DNA of 64,000 bases from Casuarius casuarius. Lineage: Eukaryota; Chordata; Aves; Casuariiformes; Casuariidae. Position numbers and translations under genes: made by a program. The notes under the pieces are model-generated. The model did not search any database and was not told the DNA's origin. It worked only from the letters and a program-made list of their open reading frames with translations. This document shows, one piece after another, positions 24,332 to 35,253 of the stretch (positions are counted from its first letter, which is position 1; each line of letters opens with the position of its first letter). The DNA lies in assembly GCA_003342895.1 (NCBI GenBank), contig PTFA01000043.1:255051-319050 (forward strand), read 5' to 3'.

Positions 24332-24545
24332 AGGAACAACTTGCATAAACTTGGGCAAATTATTAAATCCCTCTAAGACTCAATCTCCCTATGTGTAAAT
24401 GGGGAAACCAGTAATCCTTCCCTTCCTTCTGCTGTCTTTTTTGTCTGTTAGCTTTGCAAGCTTTTTTGGACATTGGCAAATCCTTTTTATGTCTTTAATA
24501 GTTCCTGAAGATTGTACAATCATACTGCAAATAAATGACCAATAA
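24332..24545 (+). mobile_element. MIR-like SINE with L2-type 3' tail
   Basis: Blocks follow the MIR/CORE-SINE order. 'cttgggcaaattattaaatccctctaagactcaatctcc' corresponds to 'cttgggcaagtcacttaacctctctgagcctcagtttcc', and 'atgtgtaaatgggga' to 'atctgtaaaatgggga'. Next comes 'gtctgttagctttgcaagcttttttgga', matching 'gtctgttagattgtaagctctttgggg', the L2-derived tail. The end 'tgcaaataaatgacc' matches 'caaataataaat'. This is the most complete SINE remnant in the window and is inserted in the plus direction. Confidence 0.6.
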
Positions 24546-26129
24546 TGGCAGTGCTCTAATCAGATGGCCACCAAACCTTGGTCATATCTTACCCTTCTGT
24601 AATTGGCTAAGTATAAAACATAAAATAGATGCTTCCCCAGTCTTTGGGGAAGTTCAGGAATAGGTCAAACCATGAGACAAAACCCAGTCCAAGCAGATTT
24701 AGGAATTAAGATAAAATACTTGCTTTTATAAAAAGCAGCGTGAAATAGGGAGACAAAACCCAACCCCACACGTACTTGCAATAAAGCTTATTGCACAAAT
24801 TCCCCAAAAGCCAGGCAAGTCAAAGTTAAATCCACGGTGCACGCACCAGCAATCCAGCTGTATTATGTCTGGGGTTTCCGAGTGAGAACGCATTTTAAGG
24901 CTGGTCAGACTGGGTGTCCCAAATACCTGTTTATCAGCAGGAATATCTGAGCTAAAAGAATGCACAACACAGCTGCTCAGCTCATTAACAGTCTCCTCTT
25001 TGAAGCTACTTCCAAATTTAGCAACCGAAATGCTATTGGTGGTTTAACTTGTAAAAAGAAACCAAAGTCAGTCCTTTAATGACTGTCCAGTTCATGACAC
25101 AGTGAAGGGAATCTTATTGTCATTTAAGTCCCTTTTCCAAGCTNGAATTGATCGCACTGCTTAACTTACTGTTAAACTGCTGCATTTAAAGTGGTGGGAA
25201 AAGCTGTGTGGAAGCACTTATGTCTAACAGTAGCTTGTTTTGATTCAGCTTAAGTCTGCTCCTACTTGCCAGAAGCTAGACCAAAATAAGTCACTCGAAC
25301 CAAAATGTGAGCGTCCATAAAGAGAGCAGCGTTTTAATGAAACNGGTTTAAACTTACACCTTATATGTGTACTAAATTGAGCATTAAGAGGTTTTGATTG
25401 TTCATTTTCTCAGTAGATTCATAACTAATTTTTCCAAATACAGATTTGCAAGGGATTTTCTATNTGCAAGCAGAGCCAGAAGGTACCTTCATGGCTCCTA
25501 TACGTANAGGCTTCAGAGGAAGAGCCGACACCAGCCCAAACGGTCTTGAGGATTTGACTGATGANCAACTACAAGTTTGGCCCTCAAAGATTATCTCCAT
25601 ATGGGTTGTGCTGGGTTAGCCATGCCCTTCTGAGAAGGGGACATACATTTTTGAAAATGGCTTGGATCAACTGCAGAACATACTGGAAAACAACACCTTG
25701 TGTCTCTGGTCTTGTCTGGAGTAGGCATCAGGAATGGTACATACACATGAAGAGGTGAAATCTGTCCTGGCCTTTCAATTTACATGCTACTTCATGGCAA
25801 AACATCAACAACAATCACACAAATATGCATGACTTAAAGCAGGAGCTGCCAACTTACAGCACGTGGGAAAGACAGCACATGAGCCGATGGCAAGCTCTAT
25901 GGGAGACAGGGCTGGGAGACAAAGCTGCTGCAGGATGGCAGCTCCCAGATCCTGGCTATCAGAGGAAGCACCTCCTCGCCTCCATAGCCTTTCTATCGGC
26001 ATCATCACCCTCTAGTATTGGAAAGAAAACTTTAGGCCAAGCCTAAACAGCAGCAAGAATCAGGTAAAGCTGGCAAGCAAAGAGCTGCTGGGAACTTACG
26101 ATTAAGCGTGAATAANGGTTCAAAAGCCC

Positions 26130-26206
26130 ACAAACAACTTAAACACCCAATATTCCATTGAAATCAGTGGGATCAAGTACTTGTGTTGTTCAGAGCATGT
26201 TGCTGG
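26130..26206. repeat. Second copy of the palindromic sauropsid repeat, partial
   Basis: 'ttccattgaaatcagtggga' is the near-palindromic core. It is followed by 'tcaagtacttgtgttgttcagagcatgttgctgga', which fits the 'cttaagtacatgcttaagtgctttgctgga' arm of the same family as 9628-9795. It is diverged and incomplete. Confidence 0.4.
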
Positions 26207-27807
26207 AAAAGTTACTGGAAATCAACCTGGAGATGCTTTCTTGGGAAACTGATACCAAGAGACCTCAAGTTCTATAGCAGGGATATATATGAGTTTTCTG
26301 GGGGGAAAAAAAACACAACAAAAAAACCAAAAAACAAGTTTCCTTTTCAATTGCTTGGGTTCATTAGAAAAATAAGTGAAAACCAGGGAAGCTTGTGTCC
26401 CTTCATGCCATTCCATTTCTAAAATAAAAATGACAACAAATGAGCATGCTCATTGCCAAGTAACCAGCTCCCCAAGCAGCAGAGGGTCCCTGGCACTTGT
26501 AACCTCAATCCATTTGAAGTCTGCCATTTAGCAAAGCCTCTTTTTCCTCTCTGCACTTCCAGCTGTTTATATGACACAAGACACTTTCTCGAATGCAAGT
26601 CCCAGGCCTCTCGCATCTCACGTATGAAAGACAAACCGGGGAGGAAGCTGTCAGACAAGCCCAACTCAAGTTCTACCCTAATTTCAGCAACACACAGAAT
26701 GAGCTAAGACCTTTTCACAAGGTGGAAAATTAATTCCTAATAACTGGAATGATCAGTAGTAAGTGGCACCTAAGACCTTTACCATGGACCAGGACTCTGT
26801 TGTATTTGCTCCCCAAGAAAGCACAGCTCCAGCTACAGGTGCCAGCTGAGCAGTGCTTGGTTTACAAGCAGTTCCCACGCTGGGGACATGGCACGTGAGA
26901 AGCAGAGGTTTGTGTGGGCACGAAGGCTGTGGGAAGAAATCACTTNGCAGGGAATCCTCACCTCAATTTGCCCTGTCACCCTAAGACTCAACTGCACACC
27001 CGTCCCTGCGCCATCCCACAGCAGGGCATTGCACCGCCTTGGGAGGCACTGCCGTTTCCCACTTGTGAACCACTCCTGCTGCTCCCCGAGTACGTGGTAC
27101 AGCCTGTAACTCTTGATCATAAGGAGGTTTAGGTAGATAACTCATCAGAACACAACAACGGCCTTACCATGAGTGACCAAGANTCTCTGAGAAAAGCCAA
27201 AGGCAGATTTCCAGGGAATGATATAAGAACAAGCATATTGTGATATTTCCTCTGAACGTGCTTTCCGCTATTTATGATTCTGAGACTTCTTAAACTAAGG
27301 ATGTCATCTTTGTATTTAAAGCTTTCCACAGGTTTTTCTTCCAAAAATTTGTCCCCTCACAATCAGGAAGGCTCACCATGCTCAGTTCAACTTTATTCTA
27401 TATTGTGTTTTTCCTACAAACTCTACCTCAAGAACCTTTACGGTTGCATAGCTACAATTGAAGTAAAGCAAAGAGAACAAAATTGAGAGGTTCAGTCAGG
27501 GGAGGTCAGTTGTTCTGTCTAATGAAATTATGAAAATAATTGGAGAGCCAAATGCAGAAGAACAAGAAGGCTGAAGCTGTGGTGGCCACTGCTGCTTACA
27601 GAGCTGGCCAATGCAAGGGGAGATGAGTGGAGATGCCCATACATCTGGAAGTGCATAGTTAGGTATGTGCTGTACGTTTTTTGNGAATTTGGCTCTTCCT
27701 GAAGTACATAATAGCTGTTGCTTTGTACTCTCACCTTCTCAATGTACTCTGTTAGCAGTGTTTAAGCCTCAGAAAATCTTGAGATGGAGGCTGCGTTATA
27801 CAGTATA

Positions 27808-27890
27808 TATTTTACAGAAGAACATGTCAAAGCACACATAAGTCAGTGGAAGAGCCTAGATCAAGAACTAGGTGTCTGGATTGTCAGGTT
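27808..27890 (-). mobile_element. MIR-like SINE remnant, antisense
   Basis: 'attttacagaagaacatg' fits 'attttacagatgaggaaac'. 'gcacacataagtcagtggaagagcctag' fits 'tcacacagcaagtcagtggcagagccgg'. 'aagaactaggtgtctgg' fits 'gaacccaggtctcctga'. Block order is correct for the reverse complement of a MIR. Confidence 0.45.
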
Positions 27891-29003
27891 ATGGTTGCAT
27901 AGCAAGTGAAGGTGTGATTGCTGAGCGGTGAGCGGATCTGCAAGGATTCAGAGCTGCCCCTCACAACATAAGAAGAGGGAAGAAATGATGACACAGCCAG
28001 CAGCAATCTGAGGGCACAGTCAGAGTCTCTCAAACACTTCTGCCCATATCATGCTTCCCTGCCTGCCTCAGTGCTGTTATCCCCCCGAAGACCACTGTTC
28101 CTGCAGCAGATTAAAGCTCCCCTGAGGATACAAGCCTGCCTTCACTTACAGTACACACACAGGTCTCAGGAGGAACCACATTCCTCACTCATATACAATC
28201 CCTAAAACTCCCAGAACTGAGGCTCTATGACCAAGTTTTCCCAAGTCCACTTGACACTGTGGAGCAGCGCAATGCACTCAGCCATGGCACGGGCCAACGC
28301 CGCTGGAACGGACTAGGGGAAAGATAGAGTGACCACAGAAACACAAGAGAATTGCTTTAGCTTGCACAGAGCCATAAATTTTTTGATAAGCAAAAAGACT
28401 TAGCATTAGGATGACATCAGACANCCTTGTCAGGATCATGATGTCCATATCCAGCTGACCTGAAAAACGCAACATGCCCTTGACATACAACCCAAGCAAA
28501 CGCAAAGGCAATTTTACTGATAGCATGAATAAAATAAACTCTTCCTGACAGGACTAAGGAAAGGGGTAAGAAATGAAGTGGCTTTATGCTGTCCTCCTTT
28601 AGTTAAAACCCTTTGGACTTTCCTTCCACCTCACTGCAAAAGGCTGCTGATGCAAAGGGTGATATTTGCCTGCAATCCATCCCTGGGAAGTAATTAGTTT
28701 CCATTTAGAGGGATGACAAATTGATCAGGCAGGAATCTCACTGAGCTCTGAATTGAAGCTAAGCTGTGATAGCTGCAGCTCTGGCAAGTTGGGTTTGTAA
28801 GTCTGTCAATGCATTTTACAGTTTCAAAATTCAATCACCCAACAGCAGGAAAGACATCCCTTAAAAAAAAAAAAACAATATAAATTTCATTATCTATTCA
28901 GGAAATAAGCACTAATTCATTAACATTCATCTGAAAATACATGTATTCTCTAACAGTTCCAAGCAGCAAGCATCTATTTTGGGTTTCTGCGAACTGGAAA
29001 ATA

Positions 29004-29076
29004 NNNNNNNNNNNNNNNNNNNNNNNNNNNNNNNNNNNNNNNNNNNNNNNNNNNNNNNNAAAAAAAAAAAAAAAAA
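29004..29076. other. Assembly gap (56 N) followed by an A17 tract
   Basis: Fifty-six unknown bases at 29004-29059 are followed by 17 A residues and then G/A-rich DNA to about 29100. The gap probably hides a longer homopurine or poly-A stretch that could not be sequenced. Its true length cannot be read. Confidence 0.9.
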
Positions 29077-29939
29077 GAGAAGAAGGAGGAGGTGGGGGGA
29101 AGAACCACCAAAGCCTACACTTCCTCCTGCAAGTTCATTATCGCCTCTCTAAAGCATGACGGTGGTGTGAAATGGGTTAGACGCACGGATGCCTCTGTTA
29201 ACGGCCAAAGAAAAAAAAGTCGCACATCATTAGGAATGGAATAAACGATACCGAGGCACAGAGCAGAAATGATTTGATTAGCAATTTCCAGTTTTGAAAA
29301 GACCTGGAAGAGAACCAAATGACTATACAGAAGGTGTGATGGAGTTCTTAATTGCTGTAACTGCACAGGGAGACTCGATGATTTGTGACATATAATACAG
29401 CACAGTACGCTAACGCTAATAACTGTTAATTAACTGCAGCAATGATATACTCTCAAAATGCACATACAAGTTACCATAATTTCTAGATTAAAAGCTGCAA
29501 TGTTAGAAGCCAAAGGCAAAGGGAAGGAGGCATGGAGGGAGAGTGGGGGAAAAGAAGAAAGTGGGGAGGGAGACGGAGCATTTCCCCCTCCCTCCTTTTT
29601 TTTTTTTTTAACCCTCTTTGAGCATGGTTGCCATCTCACCCAGAGCAAAGCAGCCAGAAAGCACTAGGAAAAAAAAAGAAAATAATACTCCTGCCGAAAG
29701 GCGAAGCGGTTCCCGAACGAACCTCTCCCTCCAGAGCAGCAGTTATTAATTCTGAAAGGCTGTTGCTGCACCAGGCCATCTGGCTGTGCTGTAAAGAGTT
29801 CAGGAGCTGCTGCTGAGCTAAGATTCCTGCCGGATCCCATTCGCCCCAGCAACATTATTCACTCGCAAATGTTATCGTACCATTTCTTTTTCCTCCCCCC
29901 CTATCGCTGCTGTTTGCGAGTCGCTTTATTTCTTTGCAG

Positions 29940-30310
29940 GAGGTTTGCTGCAGCGGCCNATGCAAAAACCGACTCTGTCCGGAGCTTGCGGGAAGCCAAG
30001 AGACAGCACCCTCCTCCAGCGGCCGCCGAGATGCTCGCTCTGCGCTGGCTCCCGACAGCAGCGCCGGTGTCGGGCTGGAAGCACAAGCTGCTGGATTGAC
30101 AGCCGGGGAGACCGAAGGCTTCTATTTATCCACCCAGCAGGCAGGATGGAGACACGCTGCCGCGCGCTGCCCTCCGCCAGCGCGGGGAGGTGGCAGTCAC
30201 GTGAGACCGATTAGCTGTCCGCAACGGCGGAAACGTTTTCTCTGTCAGATCAATAGTGATAAAGAGGAGGGTAAGCCAGGTATCGGGCGCNCAAAGCGAA
30301 AGGCGGCTTC
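29940..30310 (+). promoter_or_regulatory. CpG-rich cluster with splice signals and an E-box, candidate exon or promoter
   Basis: A pyrimidine-rich run ending TTTCTTTGCAG at 29939 looks like a splice acceptor. A consensus donor, GAGG|GTAAGC, lies at 30270/30271. The 331 bp between them are CpG-rich (for example 'cagcggccgccgag' near 30020). A GTCACGTGA E-box at 30196-30204 fits the CLEAR/TFEB-TFE3 consensus. The frame that stays open across the region encodes only compositionally biased sequence, so if this is an exon it is probably untranslated or part of a long noncoding RNA. It may equally be a CpG-island first exon using only the donor. Unknown bases at 29959 and 30291 limit frame analysis. 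Confidence 0.35.
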
Positions 30311-31191
30311 TATTCTTACGGCAGAGTTGCTAGCCGGCACCGAGAAAAAGAAAAAAAAAAATCTCTTGGCGCGCTTCCCCTTCAAAGTCCCTTCAAATGC
30401 AACAGATTTTAGACAGGCTATTTAAACGTTACAGTCAGGCTAATCTTGTACCAACCCTAACACATCAATTACCCTGNGGATGGGAAAGCTAACAGGCTTT
30501 GTCCTCCCCTTGGTGCACCCATTGTCNCGCACTGGATCTCCTCCAAAGCAGCGGTAGGCAAAGTGGGCTGCACTCTTGAAGGCTCTGCTCTGGGTACCAC
30601 CGTGGGACGAGNTCAGACCTAATCCCCGCGGTAAACGGTAGAAGAGCAGAAAACAAACACGGAAATGAACCCAAAGATCTGCATTTCGTAGCATCGGGGT
30701 TCACTAATACACACTGGGATACAAAGGATGGGAAAGATGAGAATACAACNGCAGAGCAAAGGATAAAAGAGGCCTAAAAGACTCTCTCAGTCTCTCCATC
30801 CTCTGCAGTCTCACTAATGCAGCATGTTGAGAGCACATGTAAAGTCTATCCGTCATTTTAACATTGAAGTANCTTGAAAAATATTAAGGGTAAACTTCCC
30901 CATTGTTCCAAATTATGGCAAGAGACCAAAATTAAGATATATCCTTAAGAAACTGGAGAGATTGAATGACCATCCTTCTTTTACTGAAGAGAAAATTGGT
31001 TTCGTATCTCTTAGTTTTTCATCCACTTCCTTGCCCACTCCAGTTTCTTTCAGCCTAATAAACTAACCCTCCTTCAACACACTCAGTAGCGTGATATGTA
31101 TGTATATAGTGGAAAGAATGAAGAAAAAACAATATATTTATAATTATCAATTATATTTATGTCCCAATAGAAGAACTGAGTTCTAACTACC

Positions 31192-31226
31192 AAAAAAAAA
31201 AATATATATATATCCATATATATATA
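31192..31226 (+). repeat. A11 plus (AT)n tract
   Basis: Eleven A residues followed by alternating AT with one CC interruption, similar in design to the tract at 17710-17747. Confidence 0.85.
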
Positions 31227-32967
31227 GTCTTAGGCATGAAAGAAAGACTTGACCTAGTGGATTGTATAGGCCCATTACTTCACTGACTGTATGGCCAGAA
31301 TCCACTGGTACCTTATATCATCTTCTCCAGCACTCTGCCCAAATGTAAATGGCTTATAAGACGGCATTTTTATCATTTTCCTTGGGAGTAGAACAACACA
31401 GTTGGGACATACCTTTCCCTNTCTTCATCTCTGTTTCTTCCAGTGCTCATAGCTGTCACGTCACGCCCAATTTTGCCCCCATGACCACAGTCTCTAAACA
31501 ATATTGTATTTTCCTTATGCCCTAACTCAGAACTGTAAAATGGCTTGAAATCTGCAAGGAATGCTGTGAATAGCGGTCCATACGCAAGACAGACACTTAA
31601 TAACCCCCCTGGGAAAGAAAAGATTCTGTAACTGCTAAAATGCATCCTGGGGGGGATGTCAGCCTGGAGTGAAAGACTCTTAAAGACTTTTTGTATGACA
31701 GCATCACACCCTCTGAGAGTCCCAGGTGCCATTAGGGGGGAGGGAACTAGAGCACACTTGAAGAACTCAAGAATAATCAGCCTCAGGTATTAATGTTTTG
31801 CTTTAAGATGTAAAGGATAAGGCATTGAAATTGCATGATTTTGAGAAAAGCGGGTGTTAAATAAGACATGAAGCTGCCTGTTCGGTCCTGCACCTTCTTG
31901 CTGGAGGAACTGCAGAGCACATATGATCCCACGTATGCTACGTGATTAACAGCATGATAAAGCGATGTGACAGAAGGTGATGGGAAGGCTAGGTTCCCTT
32001 CTCAGCTACGCGGGTGGAAACCAGAAGCAACTCCCCTTGCTATGTTGGCCCCGCAGCATTTCAACAGCCCCTCTTGCAGGTCTTTTGGTTTAGTCCTACA
32101 GAGATTTCTGTCCAGATCATATGTGACACCACTACTTTTGTTGAGGAAAACGTTTTCATATCTGATGGGAGAACTGAGGGAAACGGGTCTCCTTTCAGGT
32201 CTTTCACATTCTGAATACGGGCTTTGTCTCGGCACTACAAAAACAAAGACTGTGAAGAGGACAGCTTGGCACCCACCCTAGTGCAAGGGGAAAGAGGCTT
32301 TCCAGCTTGCATTTTTGCCTTTGAGAGTTTCCCCCATAATTAAAAGCAAATTTTTTTGTCACAAGACGAAATTCTTTTGAGCAGAAAACCCAAGCAAAGC
32401 CTTCGTATTACGTACTTCTCCCTTTAAGCCTTAGCTCTCTTGGCAATTAAATGCCTGATAAGCCCTTACTAAGCTGGGGTGAAGGTGAGGACTGCCAATG
32501 CAGCCTCAGTTGTGGTTTTCTCACTGCTGGGTTGTGACAAACCACCTGGGAGCCCGAGAGGTTTGCCTGAGCGCCTTCCTGGTTACCAACTGGCACTGGA
32601 CGAATACTTCTCCATGCCGACTCCTGTGATACCACCTCTGCCGCTGGGCGCGAGGAGAGACCTCCCAGCCGCACCTTTGTGACAGTAATGCAAGTGAACT
32701 TTCTCTTCTTCACTTGTGACTTACTTTCCTAATTACGTCTCTTCTGCATATTGTAACTACCTACCTACTGCTATCTGCCTTTCACACTAATCTGGCTTGA
32801 GTTCAGGCTTATTTGAAGGTAGCTGGAGAATAAGAAGGCATCTGGTCTTCAGAAGCCTGGCTGGTTTATGAACCGGGACACTTCTGCAGGTGTCCTAACT
32901 GCACAGCACAGTCTCTGGAGTCTTTAAAATGTAACGTGTGCATTCACAGGAGCTGCACAGGCCAATC

Positions 32968-33050
32968 TGACAGCTGGGGTCAGAGGGACAGGCAGAGGCA
33001 NAAAGTCTCCAGGGTACACAGCAAGTCACTGGGGGCAACACTTGCACCAT
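32968..33050 (-). mobile_element. MIR-like SINE remnant, antisense
   Basis: 'aagtctccagggtacacagcaagtcactgggggc' corresponds block by block to 'tgacttgcccagggtcacacagcaagtcagtggcagagc'. The preceding 'cagctggggtcagaggga' fits the degenerate 'cagatggggaaactgaggca'. One unknown base lies at 33001. Confidence 0.42.
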
Positions 33051-34917
33051 GAGCGTGCCTATGAGCNTGTCCCTTGGGTATACCAGGAGATCCCATCAGC
33101 TACTAACTGCAGCTCAACAGGCTGTAGAGTTATCCTTCAAACCTCACATTCCTGATCCCACCTTCAGTCCTAGACCGTCTTGTAGTATGAAGTCCTCAGC
33201 TTCCTCGCTCTTGGCCTGGTCTTTGACTCTGCTTTGTGGTCAGTCTTTGGCTAACGACAATTCAGCGTTTCTCTAGTTTCTCAGCTTCCCCATGACCCCG
33301 TCGCTAACACTGGTTCTACCCCGATCATAACCACCGAGAGCAACCACCCGCATCTTGGCCAGGTCACTTCTGCACTCTGCTCAGGAACTAATTCCATTCC
33401 GTTATATTGCAGCTGACGCACCTGCATTTATGCCAAGGGAAAATCTTACGGGGTCACAGAAGTGCATTCTGTTCTAGCTGCATGAAATACAGTATTCCTT
33501 CACTTGCCGCAATCGTATAGGTATTTTCTGTCCCAGATGGAAACAAGTATTTTTTATTAAGATCTGTTTCAACCAAAAGCATATATAAAACAAAAGCGAG
33601 AGAAATATTTGAGGTTTGCGGTGGTTGGAATCTATGCACAGAAAATTAATGCTTTGACATATATTTTGCGCTTAATCTTTTGTGGCAACTTTTTTACATT
33701 TGTAAGAGTTATGGATTTTAAAAGTCACAGCTAAGATTGCTTAATGAGCATTCACCACCCTGGAAGTGGAAGCAAGGCTGATGTGGTTTAGTCAGCTGTT
33801 AGCTTTATTGCCTCTCTTCTGTACTAAAAGTGACAAGTTGAACACATTATAGAGAGCTCAGATGTGTTATGTAGATGAAGCCTGCAGCAATATCTGCCTG
33901 CTCTCTATTATTTATGATGTCTATATAATACAATGGACTGAGATTTAAGCCATTGTGATGCAGTTTGTTTTCCAGGGTTCTAAAGTACAGCACATTTTAC
34001 AGAGAATTGCATCTCTGTTACATATTAATCAAATCCATCTTACATGCAGCTCTTACACTGTAAACTAAAGGGAAAGAAAGATTAAAGCGCTTGGCTTTTC
34101 CTCAGCTGTCAAGGACTGGCAATAAAATAATAATAAGGGCTTCTAAATAATGTGTGTGTGACAGGCCTTTGCTCAGTTGTACAGTCCTTTATGGAGGTTA
34201 ACTACAAAATAAGTTCCAGTGAGTGATTGAGAACAGGCGAGTGTGTAATACTGTAATGCCAAGCCCCGAATAATTCTTTACAAAGTTCATTTGCAGAAAT
34301 TCGCCCAACTCGACAAGGCAAAGTTGCTGCTGGTCCAGTCACTCTGCAGTGGTAGGAAGAAGTTAACTCCTTGTGTCCAGCTTTCAAGATCCTGTCCTTT
34401 TGAACTTGCTTCAGCTGTAGCCCATTAAAACAGAAAACTCAACTCCAGTAACCAAAGTCAGTCTTGCTCTTTTTTTTGTTATTATTATTATGGAAGCCAT
34501 GGGAAAGTTATTTTATTATAAAATATATAAAACTCTGTAGAGGCCTGTGGTTTCAGATTTTTCTTTTTCATCATTAGTTGGGGTTTTGAAGATCAAGACA
34601 TGGAATTTTTAACAAAAGCNTAAATCACTGGAAGTTTTTAAGATGGTATGAATTGTGGAATTTATTGCATTTTTTTTTTCCTTTCCTCCATTGGCTTTTT
34701 CTGCCAGGCAGCCTTTTAAAAGTCCCTATGTCTGCTCTGCCTTATTACCCCCCTCAGCAGAAGGGCTCAGCAGGCTGGAGCTTGCAGGTGGTCTGCCTGC
34801 TTCCCATCAGGTTATTTATATAGTACTGCAGAGTGACAGACGAGAACATGGAAACTGAGAAGAGGCTGTTGAGACCATCACAACTCACAGTGATGCTCAG
34901 CCAGTGACAAGGAGCAG

Positions 34918-34990
34918 GACCGGGGATCTGCAGACCTAGGTGTCTCGTGCNGGCTCCGTCACTGCCTCTCCGTGTGACCCAAGGTGGCAG
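34918..34990 (+). mobile_element. MIR-like SINE remnant, sense
   Basis: 'ctgcagacctaggtgtctc' fits 'aggagacctgggttctatt'. 'ggctccgtcactgcctctccgtgtgaccc' fits 'ggctctgccactgacctgctgtgtgacctt'. The match fades after 34990. Confidence 0.42.
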
Positions 34991-35193
34991 CGCCNTCCTC
35001 AAACGGCAACAGCGACCAGTCTTTACAGGACACCAAAATCCACGGATTCAAAAGCACCAGATAAAAGTGAAGCATTACTCTCAATATACAGCCTGGTGCA
35101 GACAGGGGAAATAAAATAGAGGAAGGTGTGGAAGGACGTGTGCATGAATGTTTAACAGTGCTTTGCAGAGCGTACAGCTGAGTCAGTCTGCAC

Positions 35194-35253
35194 AAACCAT
35201 TTCTGCAAGCCTCAAAGATGCCGAAACCACTTCTGCAAGCGCCAACAGTGCCT
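35194..35253 (+). repeat. 30-bp tandem duplication, two copies
   Basis: 'aaaccatttctgcaagc' at 35194-35210 recurs as 'aaaccacttctgcaagc' at 35224-35240, a period of exactly 30 bp. Similarity weakens in the second half of the unit. Being a multiple of three, it keeps frame in the open frame that spans it, but that frame has no other coding signs. Confidence 0.55.

Larger units (their letters stand above)
24546..29003. other. Noncoding DNA, no gene supported
   Basis: Many short frames of about 60-95 codons exist on both strands without recognisable domains or codon structure. The A-rich, C-interrupted stretch at 26305-26338 is low complexity. Two repeat remnants are listed separately. Nothing else could be assigned. 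Confidence 0.45.

Noticed and set aside
29934..30425. 163-codon frame across the CpG cluster
   Set aside because: Sequence is compositionally driven; the splice signals are of interest but the peptide is not.
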